From the NCBI GenBank assembly GCA_021295965.1, contig JAGWBI010000017.1, positions 589 to 58,592 on the forward strand: 58,004 nt of DNA. Direction: 5' to 3'. The notes beneath the pieces are model-generated. The model was not told the origin of the DNA. It made no database searches and saw nothing but the letters and a program-made list of their open reading frames with translations. Positions 1 to 8,199 of the stretch are shown here, piece by piece. Position 1 is the first letter of the stretch. Every line of letters begins with the position of its first letter. The position numbers and the translations under genes are program-made. Origin of the DNA: Dehalococcoidia bacterium. Its GTDB lineage: Bacteria; Chloroflexota; Dehalococcoidia; Lucifugimonadales; UBA3495.

Positions 1-834
1 ATGCTGGAACGGGCGCTGGGGTTCGGCGCCGACATCGTGATGGTTGACCTGGAGGACTCGGTGCCGCCGGGCGAAAAATCGGCCGCCTGCGAACTTGCCG
101 TCGAATGGGTGCCGAGATTGGCCGCCGCCGGCCGTCGCGTGATGGTGCGCGTCAACTCTTTGGATACCGGGTTGACCGCCGACGAGCTGGCCGCCGTGGT
201 GTGCCCGGATTTGGCCGGCATCAGCATCGGCAAGGGCAACACGGCTTGGGATCTGCAGCAAGTTGACCGCCTCCTGCCTCCTTTGGAAGCGGGCGCGGGC
301 GTCGCTGCCGGTAGCATCAAGGTCGTCCCCTGGATCGAAACCGCTATGGCCATCGTCCACGTGTATGAGATGGCCCAGGCGTCCCAGCGCATCGTGGGCA
401 TCGCCTTCGGAGCTGAGGACTACACCAACGACATGGGCGTCATTCGCAACGACTTCGGCGAGGAGTGTTACTACGCGCGCTCCGCGGTGGCCGTGGCCGC
501 TCGCGCCGCCGGCGTCGGCGCGTTGGACGGGCCATTCGTCGGTTTCCGCGATCCCGACGGGTTGCGCCAAGACGCCGGCGCGGCCCGGCAGATGGGCTAC
601 ACCGGCAAGTTCGCCATCCACCCCGCTCAAATCGACATCATCAACGAGACCTTCTCGCCCAGCCCCGAAGACGTGGCCTACGCTCGCCGCGTGATGGCCG
701 CCTGGGAAGAGGCCGAAGCCGCTGGCCGGGGTTCACTGTCCATCGATGGACGCATGGTGGATGTCCCGGTGGTCAAGCGGGCGCAGAACCTGCTGGCCCA
801 GGTCACGGCTATCGAAGCGCAGGCCAATTCCTGA
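1..834 (+). CDS. HpcH/HpaI aldolase / CitE-like CoA-ester lyase (5' partial)
   Basis: Cytoplasmic TIM-barrel lyase of the citrate lyase beta-subunit (CitE) family, which cleaves or forms C-C bonds in acyl-CoA esters such as malyl-CoA or citramalyl-CoA. Visible family blocks are DIVMVDLEDSVPPGEK near the N-terminus, MVRVNS (substrate-binding Arg), PWIETAMA and FGAEDYTNDMG with acidic metal ligands, and a C-terminal GKFAIHPAQI. Family members normally begin with about 10-15 more residues (an RSLLFVPG-like strand), so the ATG at base 1 is probably internal and the true start lies outside the window. The exact substrate cannot be told from sequence. The CoA-transferase homologues elsewhere in the window fit an acyl-CoA-rich metabolism. 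Confidence 0.85.
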   Translation: MLERALGFGADIVMVDLEDSVPPGEKSAACELAVEWVPRLAAAGRRVMVRVNSLDTGLTADELAAVVCPDLAGISIGKGNTAWDLQQVDRLLPPLEAGAGVAAGSIKVVPWIETAMAIVHVYEMAQASQRIVGIAFGAEDYTNDMGVIRNDFGEECYYARSAVAVAARAAGVGALDGPFVGFRDPDGLRQDAGAARQMGYTGKFAIHPAQIDIINETFSPSPEDVAYARRVMAAWEEAEAAGRGSLSIDGRMVDVPVVKRAQNLLAQVTAIEAQANS

Positions 835-894
835 CGGCCTAACCACCGTTTGGCTCGTTTCCTTCGTCCTCTGACTTCACTGAGCAACTTGCCC

Positions 895-1269
895 ATGCCG
901 TCCGACCGCATCATCCTCACCGGAATGCAGTTCTACGGCTTCCACGGAGTAAACCCGGAAGAACGCAGTCTGGGCCAACCTTTTGTGGTTGATCTGGAGG
1001 CCGAACTGGACCTGGCCGCTGCTTCCGTCTCAGACCGTCTGCCCGACACCGTGAGCTACACCCACCTGTACCGCGTGGCCAAAGCCGTTATGGAGGGCGA
1101 ACCGCGCAACCTGCTGGAAGCCGCCGCCGGAGCCATCGCCCGCCGGGTTTTAGGCGAGCATCCCGCAGTGTCCGCCGTAAGGATCCGCGTGCAGAAACCC
1201 CGTCCGCCCATCAAGGGCTCCGTCATAGAATCCGCTGCCGTGGAAATCCGTTGCACTCGCCAGGTTTGA
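895..1269 (+). CDS. folB: Dihydroneopterin aldolase family protein
   Basis: Folate biosynthesis enzyme of the tunneling fold that converts 7,8-dihydroneopterin to 6-hydroxymethyl-dihydropterin and glycolaldehyde. The 124-residue protein has the typical IILTGMQFYGFHGVNPEE start with the active-site Glu after HGV, a central TVSYTHLYR block, and the late RVQKPRPPIKG segment containing the catalytic Lys. The reading frame is open back to a TTG at 850, but the ATG at 895 gives the usual family length of about 120 residues and places the first strand correctly. No strong Shine-Dalgarno is visible. It follows the CitE-like gene by 61 bases. Confidence 0.88.
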   Translation: MPSDRIILTGMQFYGFHGVNPEERSLGQPFVVDLEAELDLAAASVSDRLPDTVSYTHLYRVAKAVMEGEPRNLLEAAAGAIARRVLGEHPAVSAVRIRVQKPRPPIKGSVIESAAVEIRCTRQV

Positions 1270-1311
1270 ACGCTTTCGCGCAATCACCCAATGCCATAAG
1301 GAACAGTCGCC

Positions 1312-2940
1312 ATGACCACGACCGAGGAAACCGGCAACGTCGGCTTTGCCCGCCAGTTCAACGATGCCACCAAGCTACAGTACATCAACCTGGCGAACAA
1401 GCCGCCCCTTTATAAAATCTATCCCGGGCTGCGGGCCATTCCGTTGCCGGACGTTGCCTCCGACCCCGGCCCCGTCATGCCCACGTTGGAGGCCATACGC
1501 GGCGGCGGCTCCCAGGCGCCCGGCCCGGTGACGCTGGAGACTCTGGCCAACCTGCTCTACCACGCCGCCGCGGTGATCCGGCGGCGCAACCTGCGCGACG
1601 GCGAGGTGCATTACCGGGCCGCCGCCTCCGCCGGCGCCCTGTATCCCACCGAGGTGTATGTCGTCTGCGGCGACCTGGACGGCCTCCGAGCCGGGGTCTA
1701 TCACTTCAACCCCCGGGACTTCACCCTCGCCCGACTCCGCAACGGTGACCTGCGCCGCTGGCTGGGCGCGGCGGCGGTTGACCACGCCGCCTATCCGGTC
1801 ACGCTGGTGTTCACCTCCGTCTTCTGGCGCAGCGCCTGGAAGTATCGCGAGCGCGGCTACCGTTACTGCTATTGGGATCTGGGCACCATCGGCGCCAATC
1901 TGCTGGCCGCCGGGAACGCGGCTGAAACCGCGGTGAACCTCCGTTTCGGCTTCGTTGACCACCTGGTCTGCGGCTTCCTGGGCCTCAACGTTGCCGACGA
2001 GGCCCCCGGGCTGCTGGCCCACGTGGGAACTCCCGACGGAATGCTGCCTTCCGGCTCCGGCGACGTGCCCGGGCTGCTGCCCCAGGAGAGCAACGACCTG
2101 CAAGCCGGAGCCATCGAATATCCGCTGTCCCGGGAACTGCACCGGGCCTCGCTGCTGCGGAGCACGGATGATGCAGCCGCCTGGAACGACGCCGGCAATC
2201 GCGCCGGTTCGGACCGTGACGAACTGGACGGCACGGGCGACAATTTCCGGCCGCTCAAGTCCGGCTCCGATGGAGCTTTTGACGGCGCGTTGGACCTTGT
2301 GGCCAACTCCGCGACTTCCCTCGGCGACTGCATCCGGTTCCGGGGTTCCACTCGCCGCTTTGCCACCGAGCCGATTCCGTGGGAAGCGTTCCGATCCATC
2401 GTTGACGCTGCCGGGGCCGGCATCAACTCGCCGCACTTCGCCGACGGGTTCTCTCCCTATCTGAGCCTGTACTTCATCGTCAACGCCGTGGACGGACTGG
2501 AGTCGGGCGCGTATTACTACAACCGTTTCTACGGTGGCCTCAAACTGCTCAAAGCCGGGGAGTTCCGGGAAACGGCCGGCCACCTGGGGTTTGAGCAAGC
2601 ACTGCCCGCCGACGCGTCAGCGGTGGCGTTCATCACTGCCGACCTGCCGCTGATTGAGCGGGAATTCGGCCCGCGGGGTTATCGCATGGCGCAAACCATT
2701 GCCGGCATCATCGGGGGACGCATCTACCTGGCCTCCCATGCAACGGGACTGGGCGCGACCGGCTTGACCTTTTTTGATGACGCAGTGACCGAATTCTTCT
2801 CGCCGCACGCCCAGGGTCAGGAGGCCGTTTTCGTAGTGCCCATCGGCGTCCCCCACGGGGACAACCGGGTGCGTCCTTTCCGCTCGCGCCTGGCGGTCAG
2901 CCTGGACGCGCGGGCCAGGGGAGCCGGGCAAGCCGAGTAA
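1312..2940 (+). CDS. SagB/ThcOx-type nitroreductase-like dehydrogenase, duplicated domains
   Basis: FMN-dependent oxidoreductase of the SagB family, whose members oxidise azoline rings in ribosomal peptides or act on unknown substrates. The 542 residues contain two nitroreductase-fold copies. The N-terminal copy carries HYRAAASAGALYPTEVYVV and GVYHFNP; the second starts near residue 340 at RGSTRRF and carries GAYYYN and the late GATGLTFFDD. The ATG at 1312 is preceded by AAGGA. No precursor peptide, cyclodehydratase or protease gene lies beside it, so a role in a peptide pathway is not supported locally. It could equally be a stand-alone double-domain reductase. Confidence 0.85.
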   Translation: MTTTEETGNVGFARQFNDATKLQYINLANKPPLYKIYPGLRAIPLPDVASDPGPVMPTLEAIRGGGSQAPGPVTLETLANLLYHAAAVIRRRNLRDGEVHYRAAASAGALYPTEVYVVCGDLDGLRAGVYHFNPRDFTLARLRNGDLRRWLGAAAVDHAAYPVTLVFTSVFWRSAWKYRERGYRYCYWDLGTIGANLLAAGNAAETAVNLRFGFVDHLVCGFLGLNVADEAPGLLAHVGTPDGMLPSGSGDVPGLLPQESNDLQAGAIEYPLSRELHRASLLRSTDDAAAWNDAGNRAGSDRDELDGTGDNFRPLKSGSDGAFDGALDLVANSATSLGDCIRFRGSTRRFATEPIPWEAFRSIVDAAGAGINSPHFADGFSPYLSLYFIVNAVDGLESGAYYYNRFYGGLKLLKAGEFRETAGHLGFEQALPADASAVAFITADLPLIEREFGPRGYRMAQTIAGIIGGRIYLASHATGLGATGLTFFDDAVTEFFSPHAQGQEAVFVVPIGVPHGDNRVRPFRSRLAVSLDARARGAGQAE

Positions 2941-2952
2941 GCCTTGCGCCGG

Positions 2953-3909
2953 CTACTCCCAATCGTCTTCGTTGTCGGCAGCCGGGGTTACCGGCGTCCA
3001 CCCGTCGGTATCCACGTCATCATCCAGCACCGGCACGTCAGAGTCGTCGGTGTCATCGGCCGCTTCCTCGGCGAGGGCGATGACGCCGCTTTCGTCTGAT
3101 GCGACCACGCCGTCAACGACGTCCCCGGGATCTTCGGGGATGGCCTCGGGCTCGTCGTCGGTTTCTTCCAACACGGTGTCGGCGATCATCGCCGTTGGGT
3201 GGCGGACGCTGTCCGGTGCGGAAGGGAACGAAACCACGTGGCGTAGGGTCGGATGTTGCCGGGTTTCCCGGAGTATTACGGAGATGCCCTCGGCGTCGGT
3301 TCCCACCACCGCCGCCGCGTACTGGTTACCCGCGGCCATCAGCTTGTGCAGCCGGCGGCCCAACCGTCGCTCAACGGTTCCGAGATAGCCGCCGTCCCGC
3401 GCAGTCACGGCGACGCCCTCGCCGCAGGGGTTCAGCGCAACCACGTCCCCGGCTCTCACTGTTGCCGTTGCCGTTGCCGACGCGCCGGCCGGTTTCCGCA
3501 GCACCGTGGTGCATGACTTTCCGCTCTCGGCGATGAACATTCCGGGCAACCCGTTATCGCCGGTGGCTGACCGGCGGATATCTCCCCCGCAAGTCTGCAA
3601 CTGTTCCAAACGGGCCAGATTCTTGCGCGCAATGTTGTTGCTGGGCGCCCGAACACGCAGCGTTTCCAAAATCTGCCGGGCTTCAGTGTAGTCACCGAGT
3701 TCCATCAGGGCCTTTGCCAGGCGGTTGGAGGCTTCACAGTCGTTGGGATTGAGTTCGAGCACAGCCCGATTCAGTTCAGCGGCTCTTTCCCATTCGCCCT
3801 TGAGGGCGGCCTTGACCGCTTCTTTACCGAGGTTGGTTTTCTTGCGGTCGGCCCCCGGCCCGCCCATTGAAGCGCCCCTTGGCCGATATGCGGTTTGCTC
3901 CAGCATCAT
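2953..3909 (-). CDS. TPR-containing protein with acidic C-terminal tail
   Basis: Function unknown. About two tetratricopeptide repeats lie near residues 25-95 (AAELNRAVLELNPNDCEASN, then GDYTEARQILETLRVRAPSN), followed by a domain of about 100 residues, rich in small residues, that I do not recognise. The last 80 residues are strongly acidic (many D/E, including a DDTDDSDVPVLDDDVD stretch). The frame is open to 3945, but the ATG at 3909 has GGAGG seven bases upstream, so I chose it. No signal peptide is seen; a cytoplasmic scaffold or protein-binding role is a guess from the repeats. Convergent with the SagB-like gene, with 12 bases between stop codons. Confidence 0.65.
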   Translation of the reverse strand: MMLEQTAYRPRGASMGGPGADRKKTNLGKEAVKAALKGEWERAAELNRAVLELNPNDCEASNRLAKALMELGDYTEARQILETLRVRAPSNNIARKNLARLEQLQTCGGDIRRSATGDNGLPGMFIAESGKSCTTVLRKPAGASATATATVRAGDVVALNPCGEGVAVTARDGGYLGTVERRLGRRLHKLMAAGNQYAAAVVGTDAEGISVILRETRQHPTLRHVVSFPSAPDSVRHPTAMIADTVLEETDDEPEAIPEDPGDVVDGVVASDESGVIALAEEAADDTDDSDVPVLDDDVDTDGWTPVTPAADNEDDWE

Positions 3910-4405
3910 GTGTATCCCTCCTCCTTCCGGCGTCATTGCTGCCATATGCAGCAGCTTGTTGGGTATCGTCTTATAGGCTGCGGGATGTGTAGAGTACGGG
4001 CCCGTGCCCTGCCGGGAACAATGTCGATCGATTTGCTCAAATCACAGTCAGCGTAGCATCTTTCGGGCATTCACAAATACAGCCCAATTTTCAAATTTCG
4101 ACTAATTTTGGGCTGCTTCGGGCCCTGCAAATGCGCCGGCCAAGGCGGCGCATCTCCCGTCGTCGGCCCGATTTGCTGGGGCCGGTGCGCGGGCAGAGTG
4201 AGCAGCTTGATAGCGCCCAGCACAGCGGCGCGGGGCAATATCTCGACACTTCCGTCGTGTTGGTAGGGAATACGATAAACTACGCAACAATTTAGGCGGT
4301 TGCCCCATGTCGGGGCGACCGGCCGGTCGCCCCTACCCTCGCCAACAACGGTGTCCGTAGAATTCAAACCGCCTAAAGAGGAACGCTACCGCAGGAGACT
4401 ACGAC
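3910..4405. other. Intergenic region between divergent genes
   Basis: About 495 bases separate the minus-strand TPR gene from the plus-strand S9 peptidase. The only structure I see is the 87-base inverted-repeat element at 4291-4377. A 98-codon minus-strand reading frame (4071-4367) overlaps this repeat and has no recognisable family, so I do not call it. Confidence 0.6.
4291..4377. repeat. MITE-like inverted-repeat element, family A, with palindromic core
   Basis: Perfect 11-base terminal inverted repeats, TTTAGGCGGTT at 4291-4301 and AACCGCCTAAA at 4367-4377, enclose a second palindrome at 4309-4336 whose arms are GGGGCGACC and GGTCGCCCC. A close relative, with nearly the same length and architecture, lies at 57688-57772. 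It sits just upstream of the S9 peptidase start and contains no reading frame of note, which is what a nonautonomous miniature transposable element would look like. Confidence 0.75.
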
Positions 4406-6493
4406 ATGACGGAGCCCATCGGTCCCGACCTATTTCGCCACCTCACCGCCGTGGGAGGCCCCACGATCGCGCCGGACGGGAAGCGGTGCGCCTACGTGCT
4501 GGCCTGGATAGACGCCGAGACTTCCGAGCCCCGATCCCGGGTGTATCGGACCGCGTTGGCCGACGACGACGACGAGATCGCGGAACCGAAACCATTTACG
4601 CAGGGCAACGCGGACGGGCACCCGCGTTACTCGCCCGATGGCGCAACGTTGGCGTTTCTGCGCCCGGACGGATCAGCCGCCGATGCCACGGAATCCAAGC
4701 GACAGGTCTGGCTGATGCCATCGGACGGCGGCGAAGCGTGGCAACTGACCAAATTGCCCAATGGCGTTCAGGAGTTCGCATGGGCGCCCGACTCGGCCCG
4801 CCTAATGGCGGTGTCCGACGTTTGCCCGGAAGACGAGGCCGACGATACGTCAAAGGACGAACCCAAGGTGCGCGAGGCCCATCGCATCCGCTACCGCCAC
4901 GACGCCATCGGCTGGCGCGGTGACTGCCATTTCCACCTCTTCGTGGTGGACGCGCAAACCGGCGAGGCCGTGCAACTGACCGATGGCGATTGGGACGACG
5001 CGGCCCCGGCCTGGTCGCCGGACGGCGAACGGGTTGCCTTTATCTCCGGACGGTCGGACGAACGTGACGTCACCGCTACCGCCGAAATCTACGTGGTTGA
5101 CGTGCCCCAAGCCCTTTCGGCGGAGGACAGCCGGCCCGAACCAGAACTGTGGTCGGCAGGATTGACGGACGCCGCGGCGGTGGCCTGGTCTCCCGACGGC
5201 GAACGCCTGCTGGCGGCCGGCGCCGCTGGCGACGGTCTTATGGTCCTGTGGCAAGCCTACCTCTACGTGCTGGAACCAGGCCGCCTGCCCAGACAACTGA
5301 CGGATGACCGCATCCGGCCTTGCCTGGGTTATCCCGGCATCTACCCGCCGCTGGAACTGCGCTGGTTGGCCGGGGACGATGGCAACGACGGCAGGATCAT
5401 ATTCCTTGGCGATGCCGCCGGAGAAACGAGGTTGTATTCACTGGACGTGCCCGCCGGCGACGGCCGGGGCGAGCCGGTGGCGATCACCGGGGGCGGTGAG
5501 ATGATCGCAGCGATGGCTTTGGATACGGATGCCGGCAGCGTTGTGGTGGCGGCGTCGGGGCCGACCACGCCGTGGGACCTGCACATCGTCGAGGCCAACG
5601 GAGCCGGGTCCGCCCGGCGGCGGCTGACGGCGCACAACGACGCATGGCTGACCGAGCACCCGGCGGTCGATATGGAAAAATTCAGCGTCAGCCGCAATGG
5701 GTGGGATATTGAGTGCCGGCTGTACCACCCGGCGGGATTTGACGACGCCCAAAAGTATCCGCTGGTCCTGGAAATCCACGGCGGGCCGAATGGCGCCTTT
5801 TACGATTCCTTCGTGCCGTGGCATCAGGTGCTGGCGGGAGCCGGTTACGTTACGCTGGCGGTGAACCCGCGCGGTTCTTCCACCTACGGCGAGGAGTTCG
5901 TCGACGCGGTGCTGGGTGACTGGGGCGGCGAGGACTACCTGGATCTGATGGCGGCAGTGGATCAGGTCTGCCAGCGGGACTACGTGGACGCCGGACGGCT
6001 CGGCGTACATGGGTACAGCTACGGCGGCTACATGACCACCTGGGCCATCGGACACACCAACCGCTTCAAGGCGGCGGTGGCCGGCGCGCCGTGCATCGAC
6101 CTGTGGAGCATGTACGGCACCTCGGACATCGCAGCCAACTTCGGAGAGGCGCAGTGGTCATCCCGTCCCTCGGGGGGCGCGCCGGAGGCCGTATCCATGG
6201 TGAACGAATTGGCCGAAGGAGTGGACAGCCTGGCCTATCGCCTGCTGCAACGCTCTCCTATCACCTTCGCGCCGCAGGTCAGCGCTCCGGTACTGCTGCT
6301 GCACGGCGAGGCCGACGCCCGGTGTCCCATCGGCCAGAGCGAGCAGTATTTCCAGGTGCTGAAGCGTCTGGGAAAGGAGGTCGAAATGGCGCGGTTCCCC
6401 GGCTGTTCCCACGGTTTCCTGCGGACGGGTCACGTGGCTCTGCGGGAAGCGTACCTGCAACGGATGGTTGACTGGTTCCGACGGTGGCTGTGA
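4406..6493 (+). CDS. S9 family prolyl oligopeptidase / acylaminoacyl-peptidase
   Basis: Serine peptidase that hydrolyses short peptides or N-acyl amino acids, probably in the cytoplasm since no signal peptide is seen. Residues 1 to about 430 form a seven-bladed WD40-like propeller with repeated segments such as PRYSPDGATLAFLR and PAWSPDGERVAFIS. The C-terminal alpha/beta hydrolase domain carries the nucleophile Ser538 in GYSYGG, Asp637 in GEADARCP and His669 in CSHGF. The total of 695 residues is normal for the family. The ATG at 4406 has AGGAG about ten bases upstream. The gene appears monocistronic. Confidence 0.93.
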   Translation: MTEPIGPDLFRHLTAVGGPTIAPDGKRCAYVLAWIDAETSEPRSRVYRTALADDDDEIAEPKPFTQGNADGHPRYSPDGATLAFLRPDGSAADATESKRQVWLMPSDGGEAWQLTKLPNGVQEFAWAPDSARLMAVSDVCPEDEADDTSKDEPKVREAHRIRYRHDAIGWRGDCHFHLFVVDAQTGEAVQLTDGDWDDAAPAWSPDGERVAFISGRSDERDVTATAEIYVVDVPQALSAEDSRPEPELWSAGLTDAAAVAWSPDGERLLAAGAAGDGLMVLWQAYLYVLEPGRLPRQLTDDRIRPCLGYPGIYPPLELRWLAGDDGNDGRIIFLGDAAGETRLYSLDVPAGDGRGEPVAITGGGEMIAAMALDTDAGSVVVAASGPTTPWDLHIVEANGAGSARRRLTAHNDAWLTEHPAVDMEKFSVSRNGWDIECRLYHPAGFDDAQKYPLVLEIHGGPNGAFYDSFVPWHQVLAGAGYVTLAVNPRGSSTYGEEFVDAVLGDWGGEDYLDLMAAVDQVCQRDYVDAGRLGVHGYSYGGYMTTWAIGHTNRFKAAVAGAPCIDLWSMYGTSDIAANFGEAQWSSRPSGGAPEAVSMVNELAEGVDSLAYRLLQRSPITFAPQVSAPVLLLHGEADARCPIGQSEQYFQVLKRLGKEVEMARFPGCSHGFLRTGHVALREAYLQRMVDWFRRWL

Positions 6494-6567
6494 TCACCCT
6501 TGCTGCCGACCCATAAAGATTAGACAATGCAGCTATGAACGGCCGAGAGCGCGACGGAGAGGTTGCA

Positions 6568-6930
6568 ATGACCACGACCGACCCCATGGCATACCACGTT
6601 GAACGAAGCTGGCATTTCTTGGAGCTGGTAGATAGTGAACTGGCAAACGGCGAATTGGAAGAAGCAAGCAACAAACTTTGGGGAGCCGCCGCCCACGCTA
6701 TCAAAGCCGTTGCGGAGAAAAAGGGTTGGCAGCACGGATCACATGCCATGCTGGAAGAAACCGTACTGCGCCTGATTGACGATGAAGGCGCTCCCCCGGG
6801 CCTGCTCAACTATTATCGGAGCGCAAACTGGTTTCATACCCGATTTTACAGCGGCCCGCCGCGTCGCGAGCAAATCCTTGACGGTGAGCGAGAAATAGCC
6901 GAGTTCATTGAGTTGCTGGAAAGCCTCTGA
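6568..6930 (+). CDS. HEPN-like PaREP1-family protein
   Basis: Small helical protein of 120 residues resembling the PaREP1/HEPN group: an early LEEASNKLWGAAAHAIKAVA helix, then GWQHGSHAMLEETV and a late RSANWFHTRFYS segment. HEPN proteins are often RNases in toxin-antitoxin modules; here HTRF does not give the canonical R-x4-6-H arrangement clearly, so activity is uncertain. The frame is open from 6535 but GGAGAGG precedes the ATG at 6568. It starts a run of small genes (HTH-like, GatC-like, HEPN/MNT) that precedes the amidase. Confidence 0.6.
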   Translation: MTTTDPMAYHVERSWHFLELVDSELANGELEEASNKLWGAAAHAIKAVAEKKGWQHGSHAMLEETVLRLIDDEGAPPGLLNYYRSANWFHTRFYSGPPRREQILDGEREIAEFIELLESL

Positions 6931-6985
6931 CCTAACCACAGCGCGAGATCGGACTGGCCTGGCAAGGCGGAAATGAGGCAAGACT

Positions 6986-7198
6986 ATGGACTTACAGCAA
7001 CTGGCCGACGAATTAAGCAGGATGTACAACACCGCGCCACGAGGCGAACAGACTACGATGATCCACATGTTCGGCATAAAGTACGCCTCTGAACTGACCC
7101 GGACTTCACCTGGGTCCGTGATTGAGCAATCTGGCCTGCACAGTTCCTATGTAACTGAAATTCATAAAGGCGCCGGTTGGCAAAGTACGTGGAATTGA
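6986..7198 (+). CDS. Small HTH-like hypothetical protein
   Basis: Seventy residues, charged and probably helical. The second half (SPGSVIEQSGLHSSYVTEIHKG) resembles a short helix-turn-helix with a putative recognition helix, so DNA binding is possible but unproven. GAGGCAAG lies just before the ATG. It sits 55 bases after the PaREP1-like gene and 11 bases before the GatC-like gene, in the same direction, so co-transcription is likely. I do not recognise a named family with certainty. Confidence 0.5.
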   Translation: MDLQQLADELSRMYNTAPRGEQTTMIHMFGIKYASELTRTSPGSVIEQSGLHSSYVTEIHKGAGWQSTWN

Positions 7199-7209
7199 AA
7201 GAGTAGGAG

Positions 7210-7413
7210 ATGTACGTTATGGCCAATGGCGATATGAGTGTGGAACAGGTGCGGATGCTGGCGGATCTGGTGGGAATTTCCATTGATGAAACCGAGCTTC
7301 CCGAGGTGGCAAACCGCTTTGCCAGCCTGATGCAGGAGTTGGACCGGCTGCGTGACATGGATCTGGAGGGCGTGGAGCCGGTCACCATATTCCCCGACGC
7401 CGACGGTGGCTGA
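7210..7413 (+). CDS. GatC/AtzG-like small amidase subunit
   Basis: A 67-residue protein resembling the N-terminal half of GatC: MSVEQVRMLADLVGISIDE, a helix RFASLMQELDRLRDMD and then LEGVEPVTIFP, the loop preceding the part of GatC that wraps its GatA partner. At this length it matches stand-alone AtzG-like adaptors better than full GatC (about 95 residues). AGGAG at about 7204 could serve the ATG at 7210 poorly or the internal ATG at 7219 better. The amidase gene of matching type lies 780 bases downstream, separated by a toxin-antitoxin pair, which suggests the two subunits were once adjacent. Confidence 0.7.
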   Translation: MYVMANGDMSVEQVRMLADLVGISIDETELPEVANRFASLMQELDRLRDMDLEGVEPVTIFPDADGG

Positions 7414-7445
7414 CTGTACAGGTCGGTATCAGTTGGGAGGATCGA

Positions 7446-7886
7446 ATGCCCCTGGATTTGGAAAGCTTTCGCAATGCCATCACCAGCTTGAGCCAATCTC
7501 TGAGATTGGGCAGGTACTTGGAACAAAATGACGACACCGTAACCACACATGACCTAGACTCCACGCTCCGCACCGTGGTGCGGTCCGGTGTGATTAAGAA
7601 CTTCGAGTTCACCTATGAACTCTCTTGGCAACTTATGAAGCGGTGGCTCGAACTTAACATCAACCCCCGTGCCGGCGATGGCGTCACCCGACGAGAGCTT
7701 TACAGGCTGGGATTTGAAAATCGACTGATTGACGATGTTGACCGCTAGATGCGCTATCACGGAGCGCGCAACTTGACACCTCATACCTACCGAGAAGCAA
7801 CCGCTAACGAGGTATATGAGGTGTTGCCCGAATTTTTGGAAGCAGCCCAGCTGTTGTTGGCTGCCCTGGAGGCACGGGATGATTAA
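7446..7886 (+). pseudogene. HI0074-type HEPN (nucleotidyltransferase substrate-binding) gene with in-frame amber
   Basis: HEPN partner of an MNT nucleotidyltransferase, the RNase toxin half of HEPN/MNT modules. GGGAGG precedes the ATG. The first 100 codons match the family (FEFTYELSWQLMKRWLEL and an LIDDVDR block), then TAG at 7746-7748 stops translation. The same frame continues for 45 codons with MRYHGARNLTPHTY and a normal C-terminal helix, ending TAA at 7884-7886. The family usually has Trp after the DR, so TGG to TAG is the simplest explanation. The lost part contains the R-x4-H catalytic motif (Arg codon 7767, His codon 7782), so the toxin should be inactive unless the amber is read through. 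Confidence 0.85.
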
Positions 7887-8199
7887 CGTGAAACCGGAGC
7901 AATTGTCCGAGATCAAAGGAATACTCGGCGAACACGTTCCAGGATGGGAAGTGCGCGCGTTCGGTTCCCGCGTCACGGGTCGAGCCAAGCCGTGGTCGGA
8001 TCTCGACCTGGCAGTTGCCGGCCCATCACCCTTGGGTTGGCAGAACGTGGCGCGGCTGGTTGAGGCGTTCCAGGAATCCACGTTGCCTTTCCGCGTTGAC
8101 GTTCTGGACTGGCACGATGTTTCGCCATCGTTTCAGGCCATCATAGATAAGCAGTACGCAGTAATCCAAACGGGTCAAACCGCCGGAGTTACCAAATGA
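7879..8199 (+). CDS. MNT-type minimal nucleotidyltransferase (antitoxin-like)
   Basis: Polymerase-beta fold minimal nucleotidyltransferase of 106 residues with the hallmark FGSRVTGRAKPWSDLDLAV, that is GSxxxG followed by SDxD, the metal-binding acidic pair. In studied HEPN/MNT pairs this protein adenylylates the HEPN toxin and neutralises it. The ATG at 7879 overlaps the end of the HEPN frame by eight bases, the usual arrangement for this pair. The gene looks intact although its partner carries an amber codon. Its last codon overlaps the amidase start (ATGA at 8196), linking it translationally to that enzyme. Confidence 0.88.
   Translation: MINVKPEQLSEIKGILGEHVPGWEVRAFGSRVTGRAKPWSDLDLAVAGPSPLGWQNVARLVEAFQESTLPFRVDVLDWHDVSPSFQAIIDKQYAVIQTGQTAGVTK

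Noticed and set aside
1375..2598. Long minus-strand reading frame (407 codons) over the SagB-like gene
   Set aside because: It is antisense to a clearly recognisable protein, has low-complexity Gly/Val-rich composition, and has no family match; a GC-rich shadow frame.
4071..4367. Possible 98-residue minus-strand gene
   Set aside because: Overlaps the family A repeat, no clear ribosome site, no recognisable protein features.
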